This document shows positions 1-8,148 of a DNA stretch of 64,000 nt, piece by piece (the first letter of the stretch is position 1; every line of letters starts with the position of its first letter). The position numbers and the translations under genes are program-made. The DNA is taken from NCBI GenBank assembly GCA_964471435.1, contig CAYYGA010000005.1, forward strand, positions 1-64,000, written 5' to 3'. Under the pieces are notes generated by a model. That model ran no database searches, was not told where the DNA came from, and saw only the letters and a list, made by a program, of their open reading frames with translations. This DNA comes from Facklamia sp964471435. Lineage in GTDB: Bacteria > Bacillota > Bacilli > Lactobacillales > Aerococcaceae.

Positions 1-117
1 CGCGAAGCGTCAACAGTGAGTAATTCGCATTTTGTCCTTAGACATGGCTACAAGCCACCGCTGTTCCGGAGGGATGACACCCCCCACTTTTTATATGGGA
101 ACGAATTCTTTCCCAAT
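1..117. other. Unassigned sequence between the T-box terminator and the window edge
   Basis: This should be the stretch between the T-box terminator (118-142) and the gene it controls, but no long reading frame starts here on the minus strand. The only ATG-initiated minus frame, starting near position 46, stops after about 11 codons and has no ribosome binding site. Several short inverted repeats are visible, such as TGGGAA/TTCCCA near 98-115 and GGCT/AGCC pairs near 46-56, so the segment looks structured. Whether it is leader RNA, a separate small RNA or untranslated region cannot be told here. Confidence 0.3.
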
Positions 118-345
118 AAAAAAACCTATGCAATCGCATAGGACGTAAAATACGTGGTACCACCTAATTTTAAAAGAGTCTCCCCTTTTTCTCTCACTTG
201 ATAACGCAGAACGCTGCGTAAAGTACTACTATCTTTCATACTTTAAGACTCCGAGCTACTTTCATTATCCTAAGAACTTTCAGCACACATTTCCATGCGG
301 TTCTCTCTCTGTATCGGCGAATAACTACTCTTCTCATCCCAGTCA
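118..345 (-). promoter_or_regulatory. T-box riboswitch for an off-window gene; specifier probably GUA (Val)
   Basis: The minus strand carries the invariant T-box bulge sequence AGGTGGTACCACG at 153-165, followed by a terminator hairpin (CCTATGC/GCATAGG, 125-142) and a T run at 118-124. Stem I begins near 345. The specifier loop is recognisable: AGTA on the 5' side, a helix GTTATTC/GGATAAT above, and GAA-A-GTA-G-CTC on the 3' side. By analogy with glycine T-boxes, where GAA, one base, then the codon precede a purine, the specifier is GTA at 257-259. That suggests control by tRNA-Val. The regulated gene lies beyond position 1 and is probably a Val-related synthetase or transporter. The T-box call is firm; the amino acid is tentative. 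Confidence 0.88.
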
Positions 346-434
346 ACTATTTCAGGAATTAATATAACCCTATTCTATCACGCCAAACAAGCTCTCACAA
401 GCTGAAAATAAGAAGTTCATTCTTTTCAAAAAGC

Positions 435-1190
435 TTATACCTCTAGGAGACTTAAAACATTTTCCATTTTATCTTCAAAAACAAGTGCGTCTTGATGAAT
501 TAAAGGGATAGGCGTCTGATTGATAACCACCAGCTGGTCGCCTTGGAAGTAATCAATAAAAGAAGCTGCCGGATAAACGGAAAGAGAGGTACCAGCCACA
601 ATCAAGAGATCTGCATCTTGAATGGCTTTAACGGCTTGATGAACGACCAATTGATCCAAGGGTTCTTCATAAAGGGTCACATTGGGTTTAACCATGCCAC
701 CATCTTTTTCACAACGAGGAATGCCCTCATCATCTAAATTTAAGTCTTCAATTGTATAATGTTTCCGGCACTTGGTGCAGTAATTGTCTTTAATGCCGCC
801 ATGCAGCTCATACACCTTAGTGGAACCGGCGTCTTGATGCAGGCCGTCTATATTTTGTGTGACCACTGCCACGTCTTTACCTGCTTTTTCTAAATCAGCA
901 GCAAAATAATGGGCTGCGTTAGGTTTGGCAGCTGCGTGAACTAATTTGTCAAAATAAAATTCGTAAAATAATTGAGGGTGTCTGACATAGAAACTGTAAG
1001 AAATAATTTCTTCAGCCGAGTAATTCATCCCAGTGTCCTGCATAAAAATCCCAGAAGCAGAACGAAAGTCAGGGATCCCACTAGCTGTTGAAACCCCTGC
1101 TCCTCCAAATAAAACAATCCGCTGGCTCTTATCCACAGCCTCTTGAAACCTCCTTATTTTTTGGTCAAACTCTTGTCTGTTTTCTGCCAT
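435..1190 (-). CDS. Sir2-family NAD-dependent protein deacylase (sirtuin)
   Basis: A 251-residue cytoplasmic enzyme of the sirtuin family, which removes acyl groups from lysines while splitting NAD to nicotinamide and O-acyl-ADP-ribose. The NAD-binding GAGVSTASGIPDFR motif is at residues 30-43, TQNIDGLH at 111-118, the catalytic His at 130 in LHGG, and the GTSLSVYPA segment at 200-208. The zinc site is unusual: C138 and C141 form the first CxxC, but the second pair reads C160-E-K-D163, so the fourth ligand is Asp instead of Cys. The upstream tpx gene lies 150 bases away behind a terminator, so sir2 is probably transcribed alone. Substrates cannot be told from sequence. Confidence 0.93.
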   Translation of the reverse strand: MAENRQEFDQKIRRFQEAVDKSQRIVLFGGAGVSTASGIPDFRSASGIFMQDTGMNYSAEEIISYSFYVRHPQLFYEFYFDKLVHAAAKPNAAHYFAADLEKAGKDVAVVTQNIDGLHQDAGSTKVYELHGGIKDNYCTKCRKHYTIEDLNLDDEGIPRCEKDGGMVKPNVTLYEEPLDQLVVHQAVKAIQDADLLIVAGTSLSVYPAASFIDYFQGDQLVVINQTPIPLIHQDALVFEDKMENVLSLLEV

Positions 1191-1273
1191 AATTTAGCTC
1201 ATCCTTTCTAATAAAAAACAATATGAGAATAGACTGAAGAATTTAGAAATATAATCTCTAGAAATTATAAATC

Positions 1274-1320
1274 CCAAAAAACCAACCTTTACCTGTAGGA
1301 TTACAAGTTTCGGGTTGGTT
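1274..1320 (-). terminator. Rho-independent terminator of tpx
   Basis: On the minus strand, AACCAACC (1313-1320 side) pairs with GGTTGGTT (1280-1287) and is followed by a short T run, just after the tpx stop codon. Confidence 0.75.
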
Positions 1321-1342
1321 GGGAAATGTTAGTCTGATTTGA

Positions 1343-1840
1343 TTATTTTAAGTCCTCAATGGCCTGCATAACTTCATCATATTTCGGCTGCTCGGAAATT
1401 TCTTCGACGATCTGACTGTAACGGATAATGCCTTCCTGGTCCACAATGAACACTGCGCGTGCCAATAAGTCTTTATCATTAAAATGAATATCCAATCCGT
1501 AAGCTTTACCAAATTCCTGATTGAAGTCAGATAAAGTTGCAGCTTCTAAATCATTGTCATGATTCCACTGGTTAAACTCATCCACTGTATTACGACTCAC
1601 AGTAAAATACTGCCAGTCAGTTTTATCTTTTGACAGCTCCGCAAATTTTCTCGTTTGTAAATTACAAGTCTGGGTATTGACATCTGGAACGACACTTAGA
1701 ACAGTTAACTTATCAAACAAGGTGGTTAACTGAACCGTTTCACCTTGATTATTTAAAAGAGCTGCACCCGGTGCTTTATCCCCTACTTTAGGTTGAACTC
1801 CTGAAACTTCAATTGGCTTGCCTTTAAAAGTTACTTGCAT
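1343..1840 (-). CDS. tpx: Thiol peroxidase (Tpx), atypical 2-Cys peroxiredoxin family
   Basis: Tpx reduces hydrogen and alkyl peroxides in the cytoplasm using a reactive cysteine recycled by thioredoxin. I place the start at the ATG at 1840 (165 residues, the family's usual length): an AAAGGA ribosome binding site lies about 8 bases before it. An upstream in-frame ATG at 1870 would add 10 residues with no binding site. The peroxidatic cysteine sits in the motif TQTCNLQTRKF (C59 of the 165-residue form), with the expected Thr three positions before it. There is no other cysteine in the protein, so the usual resolving cysteine (C95 in E. coli Tpx, after the SADLPF region) is missing. The enzyme would therefore work as a 1-Cys type or be resolved by another thiol. 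Confidence 0.93.
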   Translation of the reverse strand: MQVTFKGKPIEVSGVQPKVGDKAPGAALLNNQGETVQLTTLFDKLTVLSVVPDVNTQTCNLQTRKFAELSKDKTDWQYFTVSRNTVDEFNQWNHDNDLEAATLSDFNQEFGKAYGLDIHFNDKDLLARAVFIVDQEGIIRYSQIVEEISEQPKYDEVMQAIEDLK

Positions 1841-2204
1841 CAGTTTCATCCTTTCTTCAATAGCTTCCATTATTTATAAGCTAAAATAGCTATATCACTT
1901 TCATTGTATCATTCTAATGGTTAAACCAACAACCTTCTGCTCACTTGATAGTGCAGGCCTTTCAATTAAACCGAACCAAATAAAAAATAAGGACTTAAGT
2001 AAGGGGCCCCCCGTCTGTCTCACGAAGGAAGTAAAGAAGGAATCGATCAGAGTAAGGAGGCTTGTTCTTTCCTAAGTTAAAAGGTTCTAACTTTTTCATC
2101 TAGATTTTATGCAAGTGTTGGTTGTTTGATTTTATTGATTAAAGCCATGAAGAAGAAGGCGAATCCTACTGTCTAGAAGCTCCAAGCCTTTTAACAAAAA
2201 TCTA
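1841..2204. other. Intergenic region with no supported gene
   Basis: About 360 bases between tpx and the ridA terminator. I see no open frame above roughly 25 codons with a ribosome binding site and no tRNA or leader motif. A short minus-strand frame (2107-2190) reads like the hydrophobic end of a membrane protein but is cut by stop codons, so at most it is a decayed remnant. Confidence 0.4.
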
Positions 2205-2270
2205 CAAAAAAGTTCCCGCCTGTGAACTTTTTGTCCTATAGACAAAACAGCCATCCACCTAACGGGAACT
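2205..2270 (-). terminator. Terminator of ridA with nested hairpin
   Basis: On the minus strand AGTTCCCG (2263-2270) pairs with CGGGAACT (2211-2218) and is followed by TTTTTTG. The roughly 44-base loop itself contains TTTTGTC/GGACAAAA, so the structure is a long two-tier hairpin. Confidence 0.7.
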
Positions 2271-2300
2271 CTCTTAAATTTTTATTAATATAGATATAGA

Positions 2301-2681
2301 TTAAACTGTGGCAATTACTTCAATTTCTACAAGTACATTCTTAGGTAAAGTTTTAACTGCTACCGCTGAACGAGCTGGGTTAGAAGTAAAGTGCTGACCA
2401 TAGATTTCGTTGAAAGTAGCAAAGTCACCCATATCTGCTAAAAAGCAAGTCGTTTTAACTACATTATCAATGGAAGTTCCGGCAGCTTCAAGCACTGCTT
2501 TAACATTGGCAATTGTTTGTTCTGTTTGTTCGGAAACATCATTTGAAACTACCTCGCCGCTTGATGGGTCAAGTGGGATCTGTCCTGAGCTGAATACAAG
2601 ATTCCCCACTATTTTTGCTTGAGAATAAGGACCAATTGCTGCAGGTGCCTTATCAGTTTGTACGGTTTTTACTTCTACCAT
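2301..2681 (-). CDS. ridA: RidA-family enamine/imine deaminase (YjgF/UK114)
   Basis: A 126-residue protein of the RidA family, which hydrolyses reactive 2-aminoacrylate-type enamines and imines released by PLP enzymes. It forms trimers in the cytoplasm. Family marks are A-x-GPYSQA near residues 15-22, SGQIPLDP at 32-39, the NPARSAVAV segment at 101-109 with the substrate-carboxylate-binding R104, and VEIEVIA at 118-124. Length is typical. AAAGGAGAG stands just before the ATG. The neighbouring cysteine desulfurase and ThiI genes are transcribed in the same direction 30 bases upstream, but the terminator downstream closes the unit here. Confidence 0.95.
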   Translation of the reverse strand: MVEVKTVQTDKAPAAIGPYSQAKIVGNLVFSSGQIPLDPSSGEVVSNDVSEQTEQTIANVKAVLEAAGTSIDNVVKTTCFLADMGDFATFNEIYGQHFTSNPARSAVAVKTLPKNVLVEIEVIATV

Positions 2682-2713
2682 TTACATCTCTCCTTTAACT
2701 TGTGTTAAATCTA

Positions 2714-3922
2714 TTATAGCAAGGAAGTGAAAGAGGTGCTAGCTTCAGCTTGGTAATTGCTGTCAATTTTCTCTGTCTTCATATTTTTAATTGCGTTGGC
2801 AACCAACTCTTCAATTGGCATTTCTGCTTCATACTTTTCGACCACATGTAAACGAGGCTTGGTCCAAGGGGATTTTGGAGCAAAAACAGTACAGCAATCC
2901 TCAAAGGGCTCATTGGAAATATCATGCGTTCCAATTTCTTCCGCTAAAGCAATAATGTCATTTTTGTCACGCGCAATTAATGGACGTAAAATTAAAGCAT
3001 TAGTTACCTCATTGATGACACGCATACTTTGAATAGTTTGAGAAGCTACTTGACCTAATGATTCGCCATTGACAATCGCCTGCGCTTTTCGTTCTTTTAA
3101 CAAAGCTTCCATAATACGAAGCATCATGCGTCGAGTCAGGGTCATCGATACATTATCAGGCGCTGCTTCACGAATGGCCAATTGAATTTCTGCAAAAGGA
3201 ACTTCATGGAAGTCCATGGCCTTGCCGTATTTAGCCAGGGCCGCGGTCAATCGTTTCGCTTTATCTAAAGCCTGGGGACTAGTATAAGGCGGACTGGCAA
3301 AATGAACCATCTCTAAAGCCATGCCACGCTTAATCATCTCATAACCGGCAATCGGTGAATCAAAACCACCCGACAACATTAAAAGGCCTTTACCAGAAGA
3401 ACCGTAAGGTAAGCCGCCCATACCGGCATGAGAAGAAAGGCTGAGCAGAGCCTGTTCCTGTTGAATAGCAAGAGCCAGCTTATGAGTCGGTTTTCTAACA
3501 TCCACCGGCACCTGCGGAAAAGCCCGGCTGATATCGCCGCCAATTTCCCGCTGCAATTCAATCGTATCCAAAGGAAAGTCTTTATCACTCCGGCGTGCTG
3601 CTACCTTAAAAGTATCGCCTTCTTTGATATCAATTTTAGAAAAAAGCTCGATTGCTTTCTCACGAATCGCATCCAAATCCTTTTCAACTTCATAAACAGG
3701 TTCAAAACGCTGGATACCGGGCACAGATTTCAAGATGTCAATAATCACCTCATAATCGGTTTCTTCCCATTTTAAATACATATAATCATGATGAGCTAAA
3801 ATTTTTAACTGTTCAATATCTTTTGTTTTCGCTCGAATATGTTCCGCCATTTTACTCTGGAACATTTTACGGTTACGGCCTTTAGTTGAAAGCTCCCCGT
3901 AATGAATTAAGATTTGTTTCAT
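2714..3922 (-). CDS. thiI: tRNA 4-thiouridine synthase ThiI
   Basis: ThiI adenylates uridine 8 of tRNA and inserts sulfur, and in many bacteria also serves thiamine thiazole synthesis. The 402-residue protein has an N-terminal ferredoxin-like and THUMP region (about residues 1-165) followed by an AANH/PP-loop ATPase with the signature SGGFDSP at residues 184-190 and the GESLGQVASQT segment further on. It ends without the C-terminal rhodanese domain found in E. coli, as is normal in Firmicutes, where a dedicated cysteine desulfurase delivers the sulfur. That partner is the gene immediately upstream, only 6 bases away, so the two form one operon. Confidence 0.96.
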   Translation of the reverse strand: MKQILIHYGELSTKGRNRKMFQSKMAEHIRAKTKDIEQLKILAHHDYMYLKWEETDYEVIIDILKSVPGIQRFEPVYEVEKDLDAIREKAIELFSKIDIKEGDTFKVAARRSDKDFPLDTIELQREIGGDISRAFPQVPVDVRKPTHKLALAIQQEQALLSLSSHAGMGGLPYGSSGKGLLMLSGGFDSPIAGYEMIKRGMALEMVHFASPPYTSPQALDKAKRLTAALAKYGKAMDFHEVPFAEIQLAIREAAPDNVSMTLTRRMMLRIMEALLKERKAQAIVNGESLGQVASQTIQSMRVINEVTNALILRPLIARDKNDIIALAEEIGTHDISNEPFEDCCTVFAPKSPWTKPRLHVVEKYEAEMPIEELVANAIKNMKTEKIDSNYQAEASTSFTSLL

Positions 3923-3928
3923 CTCTTG

Positions 3929-5080
3929 TTAAACTCCTTTCAAATCAGCCTGAAAATTCCGGCTAATGGTCTTGATCGCCTGGCACAAGGCTTCTACTTC
4001 TTCCTTTTGAGTGGTCTGGGATAAAGAGATGCGGATAGCTGATTTAGCTATAGTGTCTGCAATCCCCATCGCTTTTAAAGTATGGTGTTGATCTGCTACC
4101 CGGCTGGAACAAGCAGAAGTAGTGGAAATCATAATATTTTCACCCGCAAAAGCATGTACCATCACTTCACCTGGAACCGGCGGCAAGGCGGCACATATAA
4201 TATGTTCACTTTGACTTTCGCCGCCAAACAAGGTCCACCCTGACTCTTCCAAAAGCTGTCTAATCTCCATTTGGAAACCGAGTAATTTTTCTTTACCGGC
4301 GGCCTGCCCTTCAAAAGCTAATCTCAGCGCTTTACTGGCTGCTACAATCGCAGGTAAATTTTCGGTACTGGAACGCAGTCCCGCTTCCTGCCCGCCACCG
4401 AATAAAAATACCGCTTTGGGAAGATGTTTACGCATCGCTAAAATTCCTACTCCTTTGACAGAATGGAATTTATGGCTGGATAAAGTCAGTAGATCAATCC
4501 GGCTTTCTTGTAAAATTTGTAATTGACTCGTTACTGCTTGCACACCGTCAACATGCCATAAAATTTGCGGCTGTTTTTTTAACAAAAGAGCAATCTCTTT
4601 TAAAGGCTGCACAGCTCCCATTTCATTATTAACCGCCATAGTTGAAAGCAGTAAGACCTTATCCGAAAGATGCTCTTCCAAAAAATCTAAATCAATTTGT
4701 CCTGCCTCATTTACAGGTACCAGGATCACTTCCAACCCTAAAGCTTCAAGAAAAGGAATCTGGGCTGTAATTGATGGATGTTCGATACTTGAAAGAATAA
4801 CCTGATATCGGTCCGGTTGAATCTCCCGGCGGGCCGGCACAATTTTTTGCAGCACCCAATTATTGGACTCAGTACCTGAAGAAGTAAAATAAACTTCAGC
4901 TCTTTCAAAGGCTAAGATGTCTGCGATTTGCTGCCGGCTGGCTGTTAATAAACGTGCAGCTTCTTCCCCCATTGGATGTAAACTCGAAGGGTTGGCGTAA
5001 AAGTTGGCAGCTACTTGGTTAAAGGTTTCAAGAGCCTGAGAACTGGGTTGGGTGGTGGCACTATGATCAAAATATAACAT
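3929..5080 (-). CDS. Cysteine desulfurase (NifS/IscS family), sulfur donor for ThiI
   Basis: A PLP enzyme that takes sulfur from L-cysteine as an enzyme-bound persulfide. I use the ATG at 5080 (383 residues), because AAAGGAG lies 8 bases before it; an in-frame ATG 39 bases upstream has no such site. Visible landmarks are FDHSATT at 4-10, the PLP-stacking H101 in SSIEHPS, the PLP-binding lysine K204 in SSHKFHSVKG, and the catalytic cysteine C324 in STTSACSSR. The gene runs directly into thiI, matching the Bacillus NifZ-ThiI arrangement, so its main job is probably s4U tRNA modification. General Fe-S supply is less likely from context. Confidence 0.95.
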   Translation of the reverse strand: MLYFDHSATTQPSSQALETFNQVAANFYANPSSLHPMGEEAARLLTASRQQIADILAFERAEVYFTSSGTESNNWVLQKIVPARREIQPDRYQVILSSIEHPSITAQIPFLEALGLEVILVPVNEAGQIDLDFLEEHLSDKVLLLSTMAVNNEMGAVQPLKEIALLLKKQPQILWHVDGVQAVTSQLQILQESRIDLLTLSSHKFHSVKGVGILAMRKHLPKAVFLFGGGQEAGLRSSTENLPAIVAASKALRLAFEGQAAGKEKLLGFQMEIRQLLEESGWTLFGGESQSEHIICAALPPVPGEVMVHAFAGENIMISTTSACSSRVADQHHTLKAMGIADTIAKSAIRISLSQTTQKEEVEALCQAIKTISRNFQADLKGV

Positions 5081-5203
5081 TGAGAGGCTCCTTTTTTCTT
5101 TTTTATCAGTTTTAAACAACTTAAATATTATAACTTACTGATGGTTAAATGTCAGCAGTCAATCTAAAGCAATCAATGAAAGACGGCTATTTATTCATAA
5201 AAT

Positions 5204-5248
5204 CAAAAAAACGAACTTATACTCTTCAAACAGTGAGTATAAATTCGT
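5204..5248 (-). terminator. Terminator of ezrA
   Basis: Minus strand: ACGAATTTATACTCAC (5233-5248) pairs with AGAGTATAAGTTCGT (5211-5224) and runs into seven T. It follows the ezrA stop codon by about 18 bases. Confidence 0.92.
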
Positions 5249-5266
5249 ATGTAAACAAAAAGCTTT

Positions 5267-6991
5267 TTAATAAATGCGATGTTGTTTTTCTTGATGATAC
5301 ATCCGTCTGACTTGAGTCGGTGCATCCGGATCCACCCGGCGCAGAGCTTTTTCAATAATAGCTAGGGCTTCGCTGTAACGAAATTCCTGGTGGAAATAAT
5401 ATTGGGCTTCTTTGATTGCTGCATCCATTTCAGGATAATCATAACGGAAACGATTCGAGTGCTGAATCATATATTCGGTTAACATAGCCGAGTCGATGGT
5501 TTCTTCCGTCATATTCTCCAGCATATCCAGGTTTTGCTGCAGCTTAATTTCTAATTCTTCAATCTGAGTCATATCAATTCTGACACGGTTTAATTGCTGA
5601 GAAAGATTTTCAATCTCATCCGTTACCTTATAAAAGTGCTGATAGTAATTATCGTGCAGGCCGGGCAAATGATTTTTCTCCAGTCTACGTTTCATATTAC
5701 GCATATCCAGCTCATAAAGATCCAAGTTGCTTTTTGCTTCTTTTTCTTTAGCAGTTAAGCCGGATAAAGATTTAACCAACTGATTTTGCTTGTCGGCGAC
5801 CCCTTCAATATTACGTGCAATTTTCTTCATGCGGGCTTCAATGTCCGAATAAACCGCGTTATCTTGTTCCATTTCAGCTTGTAATTCACTGAACTTTTGA
5901 TATTCTGCACGCATCAAATCAGTAAAGTCATTTAATTGATCTACTTCATTATTATGCAAAATATAAGACTGAGAGATACGGTCTACTTCAATACCTGCAT
6001 ACCGGTTGTATTCGGCTGCCTTATGAATTTGATCTCTTAATTGGTTAATATTACTGTTGACATATTCTTTCGCTTCAATTTCAGATTCCATTAAATCATA
6101 TAAAGAATTAATTTCACGGTCGGCTTTATCCATCAGGGTTTTAGCATCCGCTAAATCTGCATTCTTGATTTCATTTTTTGCTTCATTCAACTGTTCTTGA
6201 ATTTTATCAATTTCTTCTGGAATGTTAACATCCTCAAAGTTGAAACGACTGGTAACCATTCTTTCGTAACCGTCTCGTAAATCTTCGAGTGAGTCTTCAT
6301 AATCATTCTTAATTTTTTCGTACATAGCTGGAATTTTTTCCAGTATTTCTTCTAAACTCACCAAGTCGGTATCGATGGTATCCAGCATATCTTCCGCTTC
6401 TAAATGGTCTCCGTTTGAGGTGAGCTCACTATATTTGGTGAAATTCAATTCTAAATACTGTAGATTTTTTTCCAAGGTTTCGATTGCCGGACCATAATCA
6501 AATGAATGATTCATAACACTTTTTCTTGCATTTTGATAGCGTTCCAATAATGCTTGATAACGATCTTGGTTTGCCTCTTCCGTTGCCAGTAAGTCCGTTA
6601 GTTCATGATGTAAGTCCATTACTTGTACTTCTGTTTCATCAAGAATTTCGCGTGCTTGATTTAAAGCATTTTTGGCTTTTACCAGGTTCATTTGTTCAAC
6701 AAATTGCTCTGAGCCTACTAAAGCTGCTTCTATTTCAGTGAACTGGAAGTTTGTAATTGTCTGCCAAGTCGCTACTAAACTTTCGTATTTACGTTTAGTT
6801 TGTCCAGAAAGATTCATATTTTTCAAGGTAAAGAGTTGATCAGCTATCGAAACTGACATCATCTCATCTTTACGCTGCTCTAGTTCTTTTATTTCTTTGT
6901 TACGTTGTGTCCGGAAATAATAAATTAAACCGTAAACAACAAGTACTATCACAACGATGATAAATAAAATGTCAGTGAATCTTATATTCAT
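5267..6991 (-). CDS. ezrA: Septation ring formation regulator EzrA
   Basis: EzrA is a membrane-anchored regulator of FtsZ ring formation in low-GC Gram-positives and links the divisome with peptidoglycan synthesis. The 574-residue protein starts with a single membrane helix (about residues 8-26, rich in I and V), followed by basic residues and then an almost uninterrupted charged coiled-coil region made of spectrin-like bundles. This is the EzrA architecture: extracellular N-terminus and cytoplasmic bulk. Length matches Bacillus EzrA (about 562). It stands alone between two terminators and upstream of rpsD in the antisense sense of reading order, a conserved neighbourhood (rpsD-ezrA-nifZ-thiI) in Bacilli. 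The missing sepF at the ftsZ locus (see findings) may make EzrA more important here. Confidence 0.95.
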   Translation of the reverse strand: MNIRFTDILFIIVVIVLVVYGLIYYFRTQRNKEIKELEQRKDEMMSVSIADQLFTLKNMNLSGQTKRKYESLVATWQTITNFQFTEIEAALVGSEQFVEQMNLVKAKNALNQAREILDETEVQVMDLHHELTDLLATEEANQDRYQALLERYQNARKSVMNHSFDYGPAIETLEKNLQYLELNFTKYSELTSNGDHLEAEDMLDTIDTDLVSLEEILEKIPAMYEKIKNDYEDSLEDLRDGYERMVTSRFNFEDVNIPEEIDKIQEQLNEAKNEIKNADLADAKTLMDKADREINSLYDLMESEIEAKEYVNSNINQLRDQIHKAAEYNRYAGIEVDRISQSYILHNNEVDQLNDFTDLMRAEYQKFSELQAEMEQDNAVYSDIEARMKKIARNIEGVADKQNQLVKSLSGLTAKEKEAKSNLDLYELDMRNMKRRLEKNHLPGLHDNYYQHFYKVTDEIENLSQQLNRVRIDMTQIEELEIKLQQNLDMLENMTEETIDSAMLTEYMIQHSNRFRYDYPEMDAAIKEAQYYFHQEFRYSEALAIIEKALRRVDPDAPTQVRRMYHQEKQHRIY

Positions 6992-7163
6992 ACTTGTTCC
7001 GCTCCTCTACCAATTTGTAAATATGTACACTGTATAATGCCTGACTGAGTTAATTTCAAGCTTAATTATAGCATTCTTAACTTTCTAATTAAAGTAAATC
7101 ATCTATAAATTAAGGATAATCTAACTTTCAAGCAGGTTGACGCTGTATTTTTGTGATAGCCAT

Positions 7164-7210
7164 AAAAAAAGATTGGGAAGTAATTCTCAAAAAATGAGCT
7201 ACTCCCAATC
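7164..7210 (-). terminator. Terminator of rpsD
   Basis: Minus strand: GATTGGGAGTAGCTC (7196-7210) pairs with GAGAATTACTTCCCAATC (7171-7188), followed by seven T. Confidence 0.92.
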
Positions 7211-7233
7211 CCTTGGTATCTCTAAAATGATTA

Positions 7234-7842
7234 TTAGCCTAATTTGTTGTAGTACTCAACAACTAAAGCTTCATCGATTTCAGCATTTAATTCGCCGCGT
7301 TCCGGCAAACGTACTAGCGTACCTTCTAATTTTTCAGCGTCAAAGTTTACAAACTCTAAGCGGGAAACAGTATTTTCAACTGATTCTTTAATAATTGATA
7401 AATCTTTAGAACGCTCACGAACTGAGACAACTTGACCTGGGTCTACTAAGTATGATGGGATATCTACGCGTTTTCCATCTACTAAGATATGACCGTGGTT
7501 AACTAATTGACGTGCTTGACGACGTGTATTCGCTAAACCTAAACGGAATACAATGTTATCTAAACGCTGTTCTAACATAATCATGAAGTTTTCACCGTGC
7601 TTACCTTCAGTGATTTTACCAGCTCTGTTAAATAAAGTCGCGAATTGACGTTCGTTTAAACCGTACATGAAGCGTAATTTTTGTTTTTCGTTCTTTTGAA
7701 TACCATACTCAGATAATTTTGAACGACGATTTCCGTGTTGTCCTGGTGGGAATGGGCGTTTTTGTAACTCTTTCCCAGTTTCTGTTAATGAAATACCAAC
7801 ACGACGTGATTGTTTCCAAGATGGACCTGTATAACGTGCCAT
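7234..7842 (-). CDS. rpsD: 30S ribosomal protein S4
   Basis: Primary 16S rRNA-binding protein of the small subunit and, in many bacteria, an autoregulatory translational repressor. The 202-residue sequence starts MARYTGPSWKQSRR and contains the S4 RNA-binding domain (about residues 92-155, with RLDNIVFRLG and HGHILVDGKRV). Length and sequence are typical of Firmicutes S4. No zinc-binding cysteines are present, so this is the C-minus type. GGAGGA stands 9 bases before the ATG. The gene has its own promoter, long leader and terminator, so it is monocistronic, as in Bacillus. Confidence 0.98.
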   Translation of the reverse strand: MARYTGPSWKQSRRVGISLTETGKELQKRPFPPGQHGNRRSKLSEYGIQKNEKQKLRFMYGLNERQFATLFNRAGKITEGKHGENFMIMLEQRLDNIVFRLGLANTRRQARQLVNHGHILVDGKRVDIPSYLVDPGQVVSVRERSKDLSIIKESVENTVSRLEFVNFDAEKLEGTLVRLPERGELNAEIDEALVVEYYNKLG

Positions 7843-8010
7843 AAATAAATTCCTCCATTAAAATGTATTGGAGTAAAATAAGGGTTTAGAAAATCGAATG
7901 CGTGCAGTCAAACTTCCGCTTTCACCTTTTGCAGCCGCGGCTACTTGCTGGGCATAGTGCTGTTGACTGTTGACGCGCTTTCTTTTTCTATGCTGCATTA
8001 TTTTACACTT
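7843..8010 (-). promoter_or_regulatory. Structured 5' leader of rpsD (probable S4 autoregulatory RNA)
   Basis: About 165 nucleotides separate the rpsD promoter from its start codon. The minus strand shows complementary segments, for example CAGTCAA (near 7957-7963) with TTGACTG (near 7903-7909), enclosing a GC-rich stretch with GCCGCGGC, far richer in G and C than the surroundings. S4 of Firmicutes is known to bind its own mRNA leader. The structure is inferred by eye and the protein-binding role is inferred from the family. Confidence 0.5.
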
Positions 8011-8015
8011 AATCT

Positions 8016-8043
8016 ATTATACTGATAATATATCTTATTGCAA
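8016..8043 (-). promoter_or_regulatory. Predicted rpsD promoter
   Basis: Minus strand: TTGCAA (8038-8043), 16-base spacer, TATAAT (8016-8021). This is a near-consensus vegetative sigma factor promoter oriented toward rpsD. Confidence 0.7.
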
Positions 8044-8148
8044 GTTAAATTAAGTTCTAAAGTCACTTTTCTAAGTTATACTGTTATACTTTTAAATTTT
8101 ATATAATAAAAGCTGCTAGAAGCTTAGAGCCACACTACATTCTCCTGA

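Noticed and set aside
2107..2190. Short minus-strand frame reading like the end of a membrane protein
   Set aside because: It is interrupted by stop codons and is only about 25 codons; it cannot be told from chance in AT-rich DNA.
3379..3775. Frames on both strands inside thiI
   Set aside because: They overlap a well-conserved enzyme gene in other frames and have no support of their own.
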